A DNA stretch of 64,000 bases from positions 1 through 64,000 of the forward strand of contig NZ_JAIVFV010000002.1 in the NCBI RefSeq assembly GCF_020829445.1, given 5' to 3'. Of this stretch, positions 17,424-27,029 are shown piece by piece; position 1 is the stretch's first letter, and the number at the start of each line of letters is the position of its first letter. This DNA is from Nostoc sp. CHAB 5836 (GTDB lineage Bacteria; Cyanobacteriota; Cyanobacteriia; Cyanobacteriales; Nostocaceae). Below the pieces are notes generated by a model, which made no database searches, had not been told where the DNA came from, and saw nothing but the letters and a program-made list of their open reading frames with translations. The position numbers and the translations under genes are program-made.

Positions 17424-18854
17424 ATGACTGACAATATAGATTTTCGCATCGAAGCCGATTCGATGGGCGATCGCCAAATTACTAGTAGCGTTTATTACGG
17501 GATTCAAACGCTACGCGCTATCGAAAACTTCACCATTAGCGGCATAAAGCCTTTAAATACCTACGTAGATGCTGGGTTAATCATTAAAAAAGCTACAGCA
17601 ATTGTGAATGGAGAACTCAATTGCATTCCTCAAGATATTAGTCAGGCGATTGTGCAAGCAAGTGATGAAATCTTAGCTGGGAAGTTCCGCGATCAATTTG
17701 TTGTGGATATTTATCAGGCGGGTGCTGGAACATCTCACCACATGAATATCAACGAAGTTCTAGCAAATCGCGCCTTAGAAATTCTTGGTGAAGAAAAGGG
17801 TAATTACAAACGTGTTAGTCCCAATGACCATGTTAATTATGGACAGTCTACCAATGATGTGATTCCTACCGCGATCAGAATTGGTGGATTATTGGCATTA
17901 TCTAAGACATTACATCCAGCAATAGATGGGGCGATCGCATCTTTAGAAAACAAAGCTGTAGAATTTCAAGATATCGTCAAATCTGGCAGAACCCATTTAC
18001 AAGACGCAGTACCCGTGCGTTTGGGTGAGAGTTTTCGGGCTTGGGCGCAAATCCTTACAGAACACCAAAACCGGATTTATACTGCCTCTGGGGATTTGAT
18101 GGTGCTGGGTTTGGGAGGTAGCGCCGCCGGAACAGGATTAAATACTCATTCCCTCTATCGCGCCCGTGTGATAGAAGTTCTCTCAGAATTGATTAATACT
18201 CCCCTTGAACCTGCGCCCCATCTCATGGCAGCTATGCAAAGTATGGCACCATTTGTGAATGTTTCCGGTGCTTTACGCAATTTAGCCCAGGATTTAGTCA
18301 AAATATCTCACGACTTGCGGCTGATGGATTCGGGGCCAAAAACAGGCTTAAAAGAAATTCAACTGCCTCCAGTGCAACCCGGTTCCTCAATTATGCCAGG
18401 GAAATATAACCCAGTGATGGCAGAGATGACATCAATGGTGTGTTTTCAGGTGATGGGTTACGACAGTGCGATCGCTTTAGCGGCACAAGCCGGACAATTA
18501 GAATTAAATGTGATGATGCCACTAATTGCCTATAACTTGATTCACAGTATCGAAATTCTGGGTAATACCATCGCCGCACTCTGTGAACGTTGCATTGAGG
18601 GAATTACTGCTAACAAAGAACGTTGTTTAGCATACGCTGAAGGCAGTTTAGCTTTAGTAACCGCATTAAATACTCACATCGGTTATTTAAACGCCGCAGC
18701 TGTCGCCAAAGAATCTTTAGAAACTGGTAAATCCCTGCGCGAAATTGTTTTAGAACGAGGATTGATGAGTGAAACAGACTTAGCCACAGTGTTAAATCTA
18801 GAACAAATGAGTGCTATTTTACCTCTGAGTCGAGAATCAAAGCAGATCGATTAG
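17424..18854 (+). CDS. aspA: Aspartate ammonia-lyase
   Basis: 476 residues of the fumarase/aspartase superfamily. Signature GSSIMPGKYNPV (SS-loop, catalytic Ser) and SPNDHVNYGQSTNDVIPTA, plus SGRTHLQDAVPVRLGE. The N-terminal YYGIQTLRAIENF segment matches aspartases better than class II fumarases (which have ETQRS). Would deaminate aspartate to fumarate, possibly turning over arginine/aspartate derived from cyanophycin; that link is inferred. A fumarase role cannot be excluded from sequence alone. Confidence 0.85.
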   Translation: MTDNIDFRIEADSMGDRQITSSVYYGIQTLRAIENFTISGIKPLNTYVDAGLIIKKATAIVNGELNCIPQDISQAIVQASDEILAGKFRDQFVVDIYQAGAGTSHHMNINEVLANRALEILGEEKGNYKRVSPNDHVNYGQSTNDVIPTAIRIGGLLALSKTLHPAIDGAIASLENKAVEFQDIVKSGRTHLQDAVPVRLGESFRAWAQILTEHQNRIYTASGDLMVLGLGGSAAGTGLNTHSLYRARVIEVLSELINTPLEPAPHLMAAMQSMAPFVNVSGALRNLAQDLVKISHDLRLMDSGPKTGLKEIQLPPVQPGSSIMPGKYNPVMAEMTSMVCFQVMGYDSAIALAAQAGQLELNVMMPLIAYNLIHSIEILGNTIAALCERCIEGITANKERCLAYAEGSLALVTALNTHIGYLNAAAVAKESLETGKSLREIVLERGLMSETDLATVLNLEQMSAILPLSRESKQID

Positions 18855-18867
18855 TATCAATTTTTTT

Positions 18868-18980
18868 TTAACGAACCACAGAGGCGCAGAGTACCCAGAG
18901 AGAAAAATAAAAAGGAACGATTAACTGAACAAAAAATCTCTCATGACTCTGCGTTCTCTGTGTTCTCTGCGGTTCGTTTT
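18868..18980. terminator. Bidirectional hairpin between convergent aspA and ATPase genes
   Basis: Imperfect long inverted repeat: AACGAACCACAGAGGCGCAG on the left and CTCTGTGTTCTCTGCGGTTCG on the right, bounded by T8 on one side and T5 on the other. Position between two convergent stops suggests a two-way terminator. The AACCGCAGAGGCGCAGAG motif is dispersed (7645, 32355, 34190, 45690, 63120). Confidence 0.65.
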
Positions 18981-18989
18981 TGGTTGTAT

Positions 18990-21737
18990 TTAATTTGGCG
19001 GATCAAAACGATTTACCACCGTAGCCCACAAAATCATTGGTGAACCTACTGCTAAACACAACAACCACTGCTGTAAATTTAATGGTGCCGTTTCAAAGAC
19101 TTCATTAATTAATGGCACATGAGCAAAGACAATTTGTAAAATAATTGCCCCGATAATCCCAAATCCAATTGCGGGTACATCGACATTCTCTTTAATTGTG
19201 CCATCCATCTTAGCAATCAAATTCGGGATTAATTGACTAATGCTCAATAAATAGAATATCCGTCCGGCAATCAAAGAGTTAATCGCCATTGTTCTCGCTA
19301 AATCTATATTGCCTGTGGTTTGGCGAATATATTCAAATACTCCAAATATCACAATCCAGTTAAACAGAGAAATTGCCAAAATTCTTTTTACACGACTGCC
19401 TGAAAGTAACGGTTCATTAGGATGACGCGGTGCTTGTTGCATGACATTTTGCGCTTTTGGCTCAAAGGCTAAAGGAACTGTCATGGTGATGGAATTGAGC
19501 ATATTGAGCCACAGAACTTGTAAAGATAAAATTGGTAAATCTCTGGCTAATAATGTGCTAATTAAAATTGTCATTGATTCGCCACCGTTCACTGGCAAAA
19601 TAAAACAAATCGCCTTCAGGAGATTTTTATATACCGCCCGTCCTTCTTCTATAGCAGCTTCAATGGAGGCAAAATTATCATCGGTAAGCAGCATATCGGC
19701 GGCTTCTTTGGCGACTTCTGTACCAGCGCCACCCATCGCAATTCCAATATCTGCTTGTTTTAAAGCCGGTGCATCGTTGACACCATCTCCTGTCATGGCG
19801 ACGACTTCACCTTTTGATTGCAAGGCTTCAACTAAACGCAGTTTTTGTTCTGGGGCGACACGGGCAAAAACTACACCTTCTTCGGCAACTTGGGCGAGTT
19901 CTGTTTGATCCATTTTTGCGAGTTCTGCACCTGTAAAAGCCAGAACTGAACCATTTTTGTTGATGCCCATGCGGCGAGCGATCGCCTGTGCTGTGATCGC
20001 ATGATCGCCAGTAATCATTTTGACTTGAATCCCAGCTTCCTGACACGCTTGCACCGCTTTAATGGCACTCTCACGCGGCGGATCGATCATTCCCTGCAAG
20101 CCGATGAAAATTAACCCAGTAGCAATATCTGGATGATCTACTGTATTTTGCCCATCGGCTACTGCTTTCTTTGCCAAAGCTAATACCCGCAAACCTTGGC
20201 GTGCCATAATATTGACTTCCCGTTCGATGCTAGTTTGTCGTAATGTTTCTACACAATCTAACGGGCGGGGTTCTCCCTCAGTGTTCAACATCCAGGTGCA
20301 GCGTTGAAGAATTGCCTCGACTGAACCCTTAATATAGATAGTCTTACCTTGGGGTGTGGCGTGCAAAGTCGCCATGTATTGAAAGTCCGATTCAAAGGGA
20401 ATTGCATCTAACCTCGGCATTTGTTTGGCTAAGGTTGGCTGACTAAAACCTGCTTTGTTTCCGGATGTAATTAACGCCCCTTCTGTAGGATCTCCCATGA
20501 CTACCCACCTACCATTCTTCTTCTCTAGCTGGGAGTCGTTACACAACAACCCGGCAATTAAGCATTCTTGCAAACCCTTATTGTTGTTGAGGTTCACAGG
20601 TTTGTCATCTATGAGGATTTCGCCGTCTGGTGTGTAACCAATACCACTGACAGTATATTGATGTCCCCCAGTATAAATTGCTTGTACTGTCATCTGGTTT
20701 TCTGTCAAAGTCCCGGTTTTATCAGAACAAATAACAGTTGCACTCCCTAATGTTTCTACGGCTGGCAATTTGCGGATAATCGCGTTGCGTCGTGCCATGC
20801 GGGAAACACCTATGGCTAACGTAACTGTAACTACTGCTGGTAATCCTTCCGGGATGGCACTGACTGTTAAAGTGACTGCTGCTTCTAAAGCCTCTTGGAA
20901 ACCTCGAGAACTTAATCCGACTACGAAGCAGAGGGTTGCCAAACCTAAGACCATATACAGCCAATTCTGGCTAAATTTATCGAATTTTCTAGTTAATGGT
21001 GTAGAAATATCGGCGTGCTGTTCCATTAACTGGGAAATCCGCCCTGTTTCTGTGGTGTTACCTGTGGCAACTACAACACCAGTACCTTGCCCAAAGGTAA
21101 CGAAGCCACCCGCATAAGCCATGTTTTTGCGTTCGGCTAAAGCAGTGTCCAGCTTGACAATTTGAGTATTTTTTTCTACCGCCACAGATTCACCAGTCAG
21201 GGCAGATTCATCTACCTGCAAATTTTTAACTTGAATTAACCGTAAATCTGCTGGGACTTTATCACCGGAAGTTAGTAAAACAATATCCCCAGGCACTAAC
21301 TCACCGGAAGGGATGCGTATTTTTTGACCGTCACGGATGATGGTGGCTTCTGTGGTGATGGCTTTGGCAAGGGCGGCGATCGCACCTTCGGCTTTCGATT
21401 CCTGAATAAACCCAATGATGGCGTTGGTGGTAGTCACGCCCCAAATTACACCAGCATTCACCAAGCTGCCAGTCACAGCTTTGACTAAACCCGCACACAA
21501 TAAAATAATCAGCAGCGGTTGGTTAAATTGTAGTAAAAATTTTAACCACCAAGGTTTACTTTTCTTACCTGTGAGTTCATTTGCCCCCACCTCAGACAAT
21601 AGCTTTTTGGCTGCTACACTACTTAAACCATTCTCAGTATCAGCATTTAAACGGGCGATCGCTTCGCGAATCTCCAATGTATGCCAAACAGCGGACTGTT
21701 TCTCTTCGGGTGTGATGGTGAATACTGCCTGTGCCAT
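18990..21737 (-). CDS. P2-type cation-transporting ATPase
   Basis: 915 residues, full P-type pump: actuator TGES (in [14 protein letters not shown]), M4 motif IPEGLP, phosphorylation site DKTGTLT, hinge [13 protein letters not shown], ten membrane helices. Overall closest to the P2A (SERCA/PacL-like) group by PEGLP and M5 [10 protein letters not shown]. However the M6 stretch is [11 protein letters not shown], where calcium pumps carry a conserved Asp, so the transported ion is uncertain; Na+, Mn2+ or another cation is possible. Its upstream region has repeated GTGTTA motifs that may be regulatory. Confidence 0.9.
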   Translation of the reverse strand: MAQAVFTITPEEKQSAVWHTLEIREAIARLNADTENGLSSVAAKKLLSEVGANELTGKKSKPWWLKFLLQFNQPLLIILLCAGLVKAVTGSLVNAGVIWGVTTTNAIIGFIQESKAEGAIAALAKAITTEATIIRDGQKIRIPSGELVPGDIVLLTSGDKVPADLRLIQVKNLQVDESALTGESVAVEKNTQIVKLDTALAERKNMAYAGGFVTFGQGTGVVVATGNTTETGRISQLMEQHADISTPLTRKFDKFSQNWLYMVLGLATLCFVVGLSSRGFQEALEAAVTLTVSAIPEGLPAVVTVTLAIGVSRMARRNAIIRKLPAVETLGSATVICSDKTGTLTENQMTVQAIYTGGHQYTVSGIGYTPDGEILIDDKPVNLNNNKGLQECLIAGLLCNDSQLEKKNGRWVVMGDPTEGALITSGNKAGFSQPTLAKQMPRLDAIPFESDFQYMATLHATPQGKTIYIKGSVEAILQRCTWMLNTEGEPRPLDCVETLRQTSIEREVNIMARQGLRVLALAKKAVADGQNTVDHPDIATGLIFIGLQGMIDPPRESAIKAVQACQEAGIQVKMITGDHAITAQAIARRMGINKNGSVLAFTGAELAKMDQTELAQVAEEGVVFARVAPEQKLRLVEALQSKGEVVAMTGDGVNDAPALKQADIGIAMGGAGTEVAKEAADMLLTDDNFASIEAAIEEGRAVYKNLLKAICFILPVNGGESMTILISTLLARDLPILSLQVLWLNMLNSITMTVPLAFEPKAQNVMQQAPRHPNEPLLSGSRVKRILAISLFNWIVIFGVFEYIRQTTGNIDLARTMAINSLIAGRIFYLLSISQLIPNLIAKMDGTIKENVDVPAIGFGIIGAIILQIVFAHVPLINEVFETAPLNLQQWLLCLAVGSPMILWATVVNRFDPPN

Positions 21738-21890
21738 AATCTGTAATTTAATAGTGTTAACTATTTAATAGCACTAAAAATAAGTGTTAAACTAAAATAA
21801 ACACTAAGAATATTTGATACAAATCATAGTTAGCTTCAATGGTTGCTCAGGAACCATTGAAGTGAGTATGCTTGCCATGATGGTGGGGAT
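21738..21890 (-). promoter_or_regulatory. Upstream region of the P-type ATPase with repeated GTGTTA motifs and a hairpin
   Basis: Within about 75 bp of the ATPase start are TAGTGTTAACTATTTAATAGCACTA (imperfect palindrome at 21750-21774) and AGTGTTA...TAAACACT (21783-21805), then a perfect 11-bp inverted repeat CTTCAATGGTT / AACCATTGAAG at 21834-21862. The GTGTTA sites look like operator half sites; no regulator is assigned. Confidence 0.45.
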
Positions 21891-22020
21891 TAAAACCAAT
21901 TCGCTTTTTCGCCCATTCGCAATTACGTTTTGTGACGGGGATTTAGATTTAGGCATCAAAACGCGCTGCCATAAGAGAAGAGGCAGGGGACTTAAACCCC
22001 CAAAGTTCGTTAAAACCAAG
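21891..22020 (+). repeat. Family D dispersed repeat, copy 1
   Basis: About 130 bp with TTCGCTTTTTCGCCCA, CAATTACGTTTTGTG, GGGACTTAAACCCCCAAAG and GTTCGTTAAAA in order. The same blocks occur at 39609-39790. Confidence 0.65.
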
Positions 22021-22031
22021 GGCGAAAAGTA

Positions 22032-23114
22032 GTGAGTTTGGAACTGTCTACTTCTTTACAATTGATTGGGCGATCGCTGGAATTTCAGCGCATTGTCGAA
22101 GTGCTGGCGCAAGATGGAGACTTGCTGATTACTGGCGTACCGGGTAGTGGGCGGCGGACTTTAGTGCGAGTCGCTACCCAAGAAGTTGGGGCGATAGTTT
22201 TGGAGATAGATTGCATCCGGGCGATCGATGGGGAGAGATTTATTCAACTGCTAGCAGAAGCGATTAGTCAAAATTGGCAAGCAGCACAAATTCAAGACTG
22301 GGTAAACAACTTTGGCAATGAGTTTTTTGTCTTTCATCCAGAAGGTAAACTCAAGCTATTGCGTTCTTTGAATCAAAAACAGCTATGGCAAGCATTTGAA
22401 ATTTTGCTCAACTTGCTACAAATTATGGCTGTTAATTTGAATCAGCGTGTGGTGCTGATTTTGCAGAGTTTTCCGCACATTCGGTCTTGGGATCGGAATC
22501 ATTTGTGGGAAGCTAGATTTAGGCGAGAAATCAATGTGCAAACTCATGTCAGCTATATTTTAGTAGCAACGATCGCTGAGACAGGTCATCAAACAGATGA
22601 AACAAATTATCCCCTAGAAACTATACAACTAGCCCCCTTACCTAACGACGTTTTAGCATTATGGGCGAGAGAAATATTGCATACACAAAAACTGAAATTT
22701 GATCCTCGCTCACTTGCATTGCAATTATTTTTAGATGCTGTACAAGGACACATCGGCGACGCTATGGCCATAGTTCGTCGCCTGCAAATTTTCTCTTATC
22801 CTGATGGGTTAATTAGTGAAGCAGCAGTGCAGGAGGCAATAGAAGGATTGCTCAAAGATTTATCTTTAACATTTGAATCTTTATTGATGTTATTACCAGC
22901 AAATCAGTTGCATCTTTTGGAATCTTTAGCTTTAGATCCTATAGATAAGCCACAAAGTAAAGAATATATTCAAAAACATGGTCTTTCAAGAGGTGGTAGC
23001 CTTCAGGGTTCCCTGACTGGATTACAGCACAAAGGTTTAATCTATAGTGCTGAACAAGGTTATCAACTTGCATTACCTTTATTAGCTTTGTGGTTGCGGG
23101 AGAGGTTAAGTTAG
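22032..23114 (+). CDS. Cyanobacterial AAA/STAND-like protein with altered Walker A
   Basis: 360 residues, GTG start. N-terminal LIGRSLEFQRIVEVLAQDGDLLITGVPGSGRRTLVRV resembles the start of ORC/STAND ATPases, but the P-loop reads GVPGSGRRT, with Arg in place of the catalytic Lys. A Walker B-like strand (RVVLILQSFPHI) lacks acidic residues. The C-terminal third (about 275-355) looks like a winged helix (LSRGGSLQGSLTGLQHKGLIYS). It may bind nucleotide without hydrolysing it. No function known. Followed directly by the DUF362 gene. Confidence 0.65.
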   Translation: MSLELSTSLQLIGRSLEFQRIVEVLAQDGDLLITGVPGSGRRTLVRVATQEVGAIVLEIDCIRAIDGERFIQLLAEAISQNWQAAQIQDWVNNFGNEFFVFHPEGKLKLLRSLNQKQLWQAFEILLNLLQIMAVNLNQRVVLILQSFPHIRSWDRNHLWEARFRREINVQTHVSYILVATIAETGHQTDETNYPLETIQLAPLPNDVLALWAREILHTQKLKFDPRSLALQLFLDAVQGHIGDAMAIVRRLQIFSYPDGLISEAAVQEAIEGLLKDLSLTFESLLMLLPANQLHLLESLALDPIDKPQSKEYIQKHGLSRGGSLQGSLTGLQHKGLIYSAEQGYQLALPLLALWLRERLS

Positions 23115-23166
23115 TAGGTGACTGTTGAGTGTTGGCGCTATTCACTACTTGGAACTCAAATTATCC

Positions 23167-24138
23167 ATGCAGACTAAAAAACCATCTGTCAGTTTAATTC
23201 GGGCTACATCTTACGAACGAGAGGCTTTACGGGAATATTTAGTGACACTGCTGGAACCTTTTGGAGGAATAGGAGCATTTGTAAAAAAAGGCGATCGCGT
23301 TTTACTCAAACCGAATCTACTTACAGGGTCGCGTCCTGGTAAAGAGTGTATCACCCGTGCCGAACTAGTTTACCAAGTTGCCCAGATGATAATTGAGGTT
23401 GGCGGTAAGCCATTTTTGGGCGATAGTCCGGCTTTTGGCAGTGCCAAAGGTGTAGCAGTGGCAAACGGCTATCTGCCTATTTTAGAAGAACTCAATCTTG
23501 GGATCATCGATTTTCACGGTCAGCGTTATCAAACCGTTAGCGACAATTTTAACCATCTGCGGCTTTCTAAAGAAGCAATGGAAGCAGACGTAGTGATTAA
23601 CCTACCTAAAGTGAAATCACATATGCAGTTGACATTAACACTAGGCGTAAAAAACTTGTTTGGTTGCGTCCCTGGCAAAATGAAAGCTTGGTGGCACATG
23701 GAAGCTGGAAAAGATGCCAATAGATTTGGTGAAATGTTAGTAGAAACTGCCAGGGCAATTAACCCTAACTTAACCATATTAGATGGCATCATCGGTCATG
23801 AAGGTAATGGCCCCAGCAACGGTGAACCTCGCCACCTGGGCATTTTAGCAGCCGCATCAGATATATTTGCCTTAGATCGGGCAATGATAGAAATCCTCAA
23901 TGTTCCTCCTGAACAAGTGCCCACAGTAGCAGCTTCCCAAAGATTAGGAGTTTGTCCAGAACTTGCGGACATAGAGTTTCCGCATTTAAATCCTGACTTA
24001 TTAAAAATAGAAGATTGGCGACTACCAGACAAGTTAATGCCCATCGATTTTGGTATGCCCCGCGTAATTAAATCTACGTTTAAGCATCTTTACACCCGAT
24101 TTATCAAAGAACCGATAACTGTTTATGGAAGGAAGTAG
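23167..24138 (+). CDS. DUF362 domain protein
   Basis: 323 residues from the internal ATG (MQTKKPSVSLIRATSYERE); a GTG at 23125 would add 14 residues that do not fit the family. DUF362 motifs: VLLKPNLLTGSRPGKECITR, PFLGDSPAFGS and NLPKVKSHMQLTLTLGVKNLFGCVPG. No ferredoxin-type Cys cluster is present, so this is the single-domain form. The molecular role of the family is not established. It is separated by 52 bp from the preceding P-loop-like gene and may share its transcript. Confidence 0.8.
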   Translation: MQTKKPSVSLIRATSYEREALREYLVTLLEPFGGIGAFVKKGDRVLLKPNLLTGSRPGKECITRAELVYQVAQMIIEVGGKPFLGDSPAFGSAKGVAVANGYLPILEELNLGIIDFHGQRYQTVSDNFNHLRLSKEAMEADVVINLPKVKSHMQLTLTLGVKNLFGCVPGKMKAWWHMEAGKDANRFGEMLVETARAINPNLTILDGIIGHEGNGPSNGEPRHLGILAAASDIFALDRAMIEILNVPPEQVPTVAASQRLGVCPELADIEFPHLNPDLLKIEDWRLPDKLMPIDFGMPRVIKSTFKHLYTRFIKEPITVYGRK

Positions 24139-24191
24139 AGACACGATTAATCACCTCTCCACTGGGGTATGGGAGAGATTTATTCAATAAT

Positions 24192-24292
24192 TCCCCCTCA
24201 TCCCCCTCATCCCCCTCATCCCCCCCATCCCCCTCATCCCCCCCATCCCCCTCATCCCCCTCATCCCCCTCATCCCCCTCATCCCCCCCACC
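24192..24292 (+). repeat. 9-bp tandem array (TCATCCCCC)
   Basis: About eleven units of TCATCCCCC with two shortened variants, between the DUF362 and prepilin peptidase genes, which converge here. The same unit in reverse complement (GGGGGATGA) forms the array at 58717-58799. Confidence 0.9.
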
Positions 24293-24297
24293 CCAAT

Positions 24298-25146
24298 TCA
24301 CGAGGCTGGAAAAAATAACCGCAGGTAGCTAGACAAAATGGCTTCGCCACTAAACAGAGTAATCACAGATCCTAAAGCCAGAAAAGGGCCGAAAGGCATC
24401 TTTTGTCCTAACCTTTGTCCTGATGTCTTTTGACTCAAAGTTTTGCGTCTACCCATAATAAGACCGCTACCAACTAACGCTCCCAGCGCACAAGCAATAA
24501 AACTAGCCAAGAGCAAATACTTCCAGCCCAACCAGGCTCCCATCATGGCTGCTAACTTCGCGTCACCTGCACCCATTGCAGCTTTACCAAAGGCAATTGA
24601 ACCCAATAGAGCGATCGCATCAAATAGCCATAAACCTAATACTGCACCGACTATTGCCGTCATCAGGTGATTTACCAATGCCACGAAACTAGCTTCTGGT
24701 AAAAAACCAACAACCATTTGAAACAAAATCCCCACCACCAAACCCGACTGAGTAAGTGGATTGGGTAGGGTCATTGTATCTAGGTCTATAAGCGATAGCG
24801 CCAATAACCAACTGCAAAAAGCCCAATAACCTATCGTTAAAGTCGAAATCTTAAATACCAAAAAAATCACTAAAAAAATTATGCCCGTTATCCCTTCTAC
24901 CACAGGATAACGGACAGAAATTTTGCTTTTGCAATATCGACACCGCCCTCTTAACGAAATCCAGCCGAATACTGGTACATTGTCGTAAGCTTTTAGCTGG
25001 TTTAAGCATTTAGGACAGCGAGAAGGCGGCCAAAGAATTGACAACCCAGCAGGTAGGCGATAAACAATAACATTGAGAAAACTGCCAATAGATGCACCCA
25101 AACCAAAGATCATTACACTCGCCGGAACGGCGAACAAAATGTCCAT
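24298..25146 (-). CDS. pilD: Prepilin peptidase / N-methyltransferase (A24A)
   Basis: 282 residues with eight membrane segments. The N-terminal methylase domain carries two CxxC pairs (SRCPKCLN and CRYCKS). The aspartic peptidase residues are in [11 protein letters not shown] and [17 protein letters not shown]. It cleaves and N-methylates type IV prepilins and pseudopilins at the cytoplasmic membrane, needed for gliding, twitching and DNA uptake. Both domains are intact. Not next to other pil genes, as is common in cyanobacteria. Confidence 0.93.
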   Translation of the reverse strand: MDILFAVPASVMIFGLGASIGSFLNVIVYRLPAGLSILWPPSRCPKCLNQLKAYDNVPVFGWISLRGRCRYCKSKISVRYPVVEGITGIIFLVIFLVFKISTLTIGYWAFCSWLLALSLIDLDTMTLPNPLTQSGLVVGILFQMVVGFLPEASFVALVNHLMTAIVGAVLGLWLFDAIALLGSIAFGKAAMGAGDAKLAAMMGAWLGWKYLLLASFIACALGALVGSGLIMGRRKTLSQKTSGQRLGQKMPFGPFLALGSVITLFSGEAILSSYLRLFFPAS

Positions 25147-25248
25147 ACAGTCATTTGTCCTTTGTCATTTGTCCTTTGTCATTTGTCCTTTATCTTTTGT
25201 CCTTTGTCGAGAACTAATGACCAATGACCAATGACCAATGACTAATAA
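25147..25248. repeat. Heptamer-rich spacer (TTTGTCA / TTTGTCC)
   Basis: About nine units of GTCATTT/GTCCTTT then four units of AATGACC in the opposite sense, directly upstream of pilD. Same heptamer class as inside family A elements. Confidence 0.75.
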
Positions 25249-25509
25249 CTAATACATATGGGATTCAATTTGGCTCAAGGGCACAAAACATTCTTGAGGT
25301 AAGAGAACTGGTTGGTTAGTAAAAATAACCTTGCCTCGATGATTCATACGATTAATTGCTACACCGGAAGGTTGCCCAGCTATTTCGGGATGTACTTCAC
25401 AGTGAGTGTAGTAAATCTGCCCAGCAGCTCTGATTATGGCGGGATCAATCAAAGGCGTCTGGTGCTTTGGGGCAGTAAAATTTGTTTGTCCTTGTCGTAA
25501 TGCGTACAC
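25249..25509 (-). CDS. Small conserved cyanobacterial protein, unknown
   Basis: 86 residues, no membrane segment or recognised domain. Notable features: DPAIIRAAGQIYYTHCEVHPEIAGQPSGVAINRMNHRG (27-64), a single Cys and His pair. The sequence looks like a conserved protein rather than a chance frame because of its balanced composition and placement behind the heptamer spacer. Function not assigned. Confidence 0.55.
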   Translation of the reverse strand: MYALRQGQTNFTAPKHQTPLIDPAIIRAAGQIYYTHCEVHPEIAGQPSGVAINRMNHRGKVIFTNQPVLLPQECFVPLSQIESHMY

Positions 25510-25621
25510 TATCGACTGTTATTTGATTGCTAGATTTCACTCTAGTCTACCCGAAACTTCTAGCAAAGGTTGCCAGATTGGCCAGGTTGTACTTTAAAAT
25601 TCGCAATTCTTCGGATTGATG

Positions 25622-25749
25622 TAAGTAGAGCGACGCAAATAAAGCTAACTGGCTAAGGCTGTCATTTGTCATTTGTCCTTCGTCATTTATAAGGGTTTAA
25701 GGTGTGTTTACGTTTCGTAATATAGTTTGGTTTATTCTTGCCGATTAAT
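25622..25749 (+). mobile_element. Family A element, copy 6 (same subtype as copy 1)
   Basis: Begins TAAGTAGAGCGACGC as copy 1 and ends in a degraded TTGCCGATTAATG. Shares TTTATTSTTGCCG with copy 1, defining a subfamily. Confidence 0.75.
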
Positions 25750-25772
25750 GTACAGGACAATATAGCGGTTCC

Positions 25773-25912
25773 CAATACTGCGTAGGTTTTGGAAAATCGT
25801 AGGTTGGGTTGAGGCTCTGCGAAACCCAACAAAGCCCCCCCAAATGTTGGGTTTCGTTCCTCAACCCAACCTACACGGGTTAAGGTTTTTGGGCAAAACC
25901 TACGCAGTATTG
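25773..25912 (+). mobile_element. Family C element, copy 1, with 10-bp target duplication
   Basis: 140 bp with perfect 18-bp inverted ends CAATACTGCGTAGGTTTT / AAAACCTACGCAGTATTG. Flanked on both sides by TAGCGGTTCC (25763-25772 and 25913-25922), a 10-bp direct repeat consistent with a target-site duplication. The core is itself palindromic (GTTGGGTTgAGG...CCTCAACCCAAC). It sits inside the left end of a family E element. Confidence 0.85.
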
Positions 25913-25974
25913 TAGCGGTTCCTAGTTGAGTCTCATACAGCCTCTCTCCGAAAAGGAGAGAGGTCAGAGTGTAT

Positions 25975-26060
25975 TAGGCGTCTAGTGAAATTAAATATGC
26001 CTTACCCAGAACCCTTGTAGAGACGTAGCACTGCTACGTCTCTTTTTCACCAGATGTTTA
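25975..26060 (+). mobile_element. Family B element, copy 2
   Basis: TAGGCGTCTAGTGAAATTAAA to TTTTTCACCAGATGTTTA with the internal GTAGAGACGTAGCACTGCTACGTC palindrome. Confidence 0.7.
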
Positions 26061-26082
26061 TTGCATACAAACGGAATTTGCG

Positions 26083-26439
26083 TTAACGGCGGGAATCGTG
26101 ATCTGCGGGGTCGCCGTAGGGGTCTTCACTGGCTGGGCGGACGTTACCAAATTCCCCTTGGTCTGCGGGGTCGCCGTAGGGGTCTTCACTAGCTGGACGA
26201 ACATTGCCGTAAGACGCGATATCTGCGGGATCACCGTAGGGATCTTCGCTGGCTGGACGTACATTGCCGTAAGATGCCGGATCTGCGGGATCACCGTAGG
26301 GATCTTCGCTGGCTGGACGTACATTGCGATCGCCTACGCCGGGGCTACGCCCATCGCGCAATTTGGCATCTTGTTCAGCTTGATCGCTGTTTGACCCCAA
26401 AAGCAACTCCTTCGCCTTTCGGAAAAATTCATCTACCAT
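26083..26439 (-). CDS. Small protein of 20-residue tandem repeats
   Basis: 118 residues. A short helical N-terminus (MVDEFFRKAKELL) precedes four copies of a 20-residue acidic unit, NVRPASEDPYGDPADxASYG (from about residue 38 to the end). At DNA level the unit is 60 bp and nearly identical between copies, so copy number can change by slippage or recombination. No signal peptide, no known fold; probably disordered. It is followed upstream by a lipoprotein gene on the same strand. Function unknown. Confidence 0.7.
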   Translation of the reverse strand: MVDEFFRKAKELLLGSNSDQAEQDAKLRDGRSPGVGDRNVRPASEDPYGDPADPASYGNVRPASEDPYGDPADIASYGNVRPASEDPYGDPADQGEFGNVRPASEDPYGDPADHDSRR

Positions 26440-26534
26440 AATCTGTCTCCTGATTTAAGTTCGTGTTTCCGACGTGCGCGATCGGCGTTATCCTCCGGGA
26501 AACCCGCTTTCTTATTTACACACGCTTCGCTGAT

Positions 26535-27029
26535 CTAGAGAGCTGGAGCTGCGGATGAAGTTATACCAGCGAGATCGCGACCTGTGGTACTCCGGTTATA
26601 GCCTTGGAATTCTCGATATTTTTGTGCTTCAGATTCTGGTACTCGAATTCCTTCTGCTGGTGGAGTTACCCAATGAGCGCGATGTTCAGCATCGCGGTAA
26701 TATACACGCCCATTCTTAGAAAGATAGTATTTACCTTGCGCTCCTTCTTCGGGAGCATTCTTATGTTGGTTGTACATATAGTAGAGTGCCGCAGCTCCCG
26801 CCAAAAGTGCCACTTTTTGACCCGTACCCAATCCTTTCTTAGCTTCAGTTTGGTTTGTGGTATTGCGATCGCTCACTGTTCTACTAATAGTATCATCAAC
26901 TGGTGGTGGAACTGAAGCCTTTTGGGAACCGCCTCCGCAGCTACTCAGCAAGGGCACCATTAACAATGCCGAAAGCAGCACTGCAAATAAACGCGAAACT
27001 ATCTTACGTTCTTTATATATTGTGTTCAT
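26535..27029 (-). CDS. Lipoprotein of unknown function
   Basis: 164 residues. N-terminal signal RLFAVLLSALLMVPLLSSCGGG ends with a lipobox (LSSC), so it should be lipidated and membrane-anchored. The mature part has Gly/Thr-rich sequence, a hydrophobic stretch GQKVALLAGAAALYYMYNQH (about 68-87), then KYYLSKNGRVYYRDAEHRAHWVTPPAEGIRVPESEAQKYREF. I do not recognise a named family. The neighbouring repeat protein on the same strand may be co-transcribed. Confidence 0.7.
   Translation of the reverse strand: MNTIYKERKIVSRLFAVLLSALLMVPLLSSCGGGSQKASVPPPVDDTISRTVSDRNTTNQTEAKKGLGTGQKVALLAGAAALYYMYNQHKNAPEEGAQGKYYLSKNGRVYYRDAEHRAHWVTPPAEGIRVPESEAQKYREFQGYNRSTTGRDLAGITSSAAPAL

Noticed and set aside
19441-19908. 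Plus-strand 155-codon frame opposite the P-type ATPase
   Set aside because: Shadow frame; the minus-strand protein has all the catalytic motifs.
21814-22032. 72-codon frame ending in KPPKFVKTKGEK
   Set aside because: It is the translation of a family D dispersed repeat; no ribosome site or protein-like features.
24192-24292. Possible CRISPR-like array
   Set aside because: Units are contiguous 9-mers without spacers; the same holds for 37235 and 58717. No cas genes are present.
24104-24301. Frame encoding repeated Gly-Asp-Glu over the 9-bp array
   Set aside because: It is the antisense translation of a tandem DNA repeat, with no start context, and overlaps the end of DUF362.
26058-26324. 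Second minus-strand frame over the 60-bp repeats (VQPAKIPTVIPQ type)
   Set aside because: Alternative frame of the same repeats; the 26083-26439 frame has a non-repeat N-terminus and a proper start.
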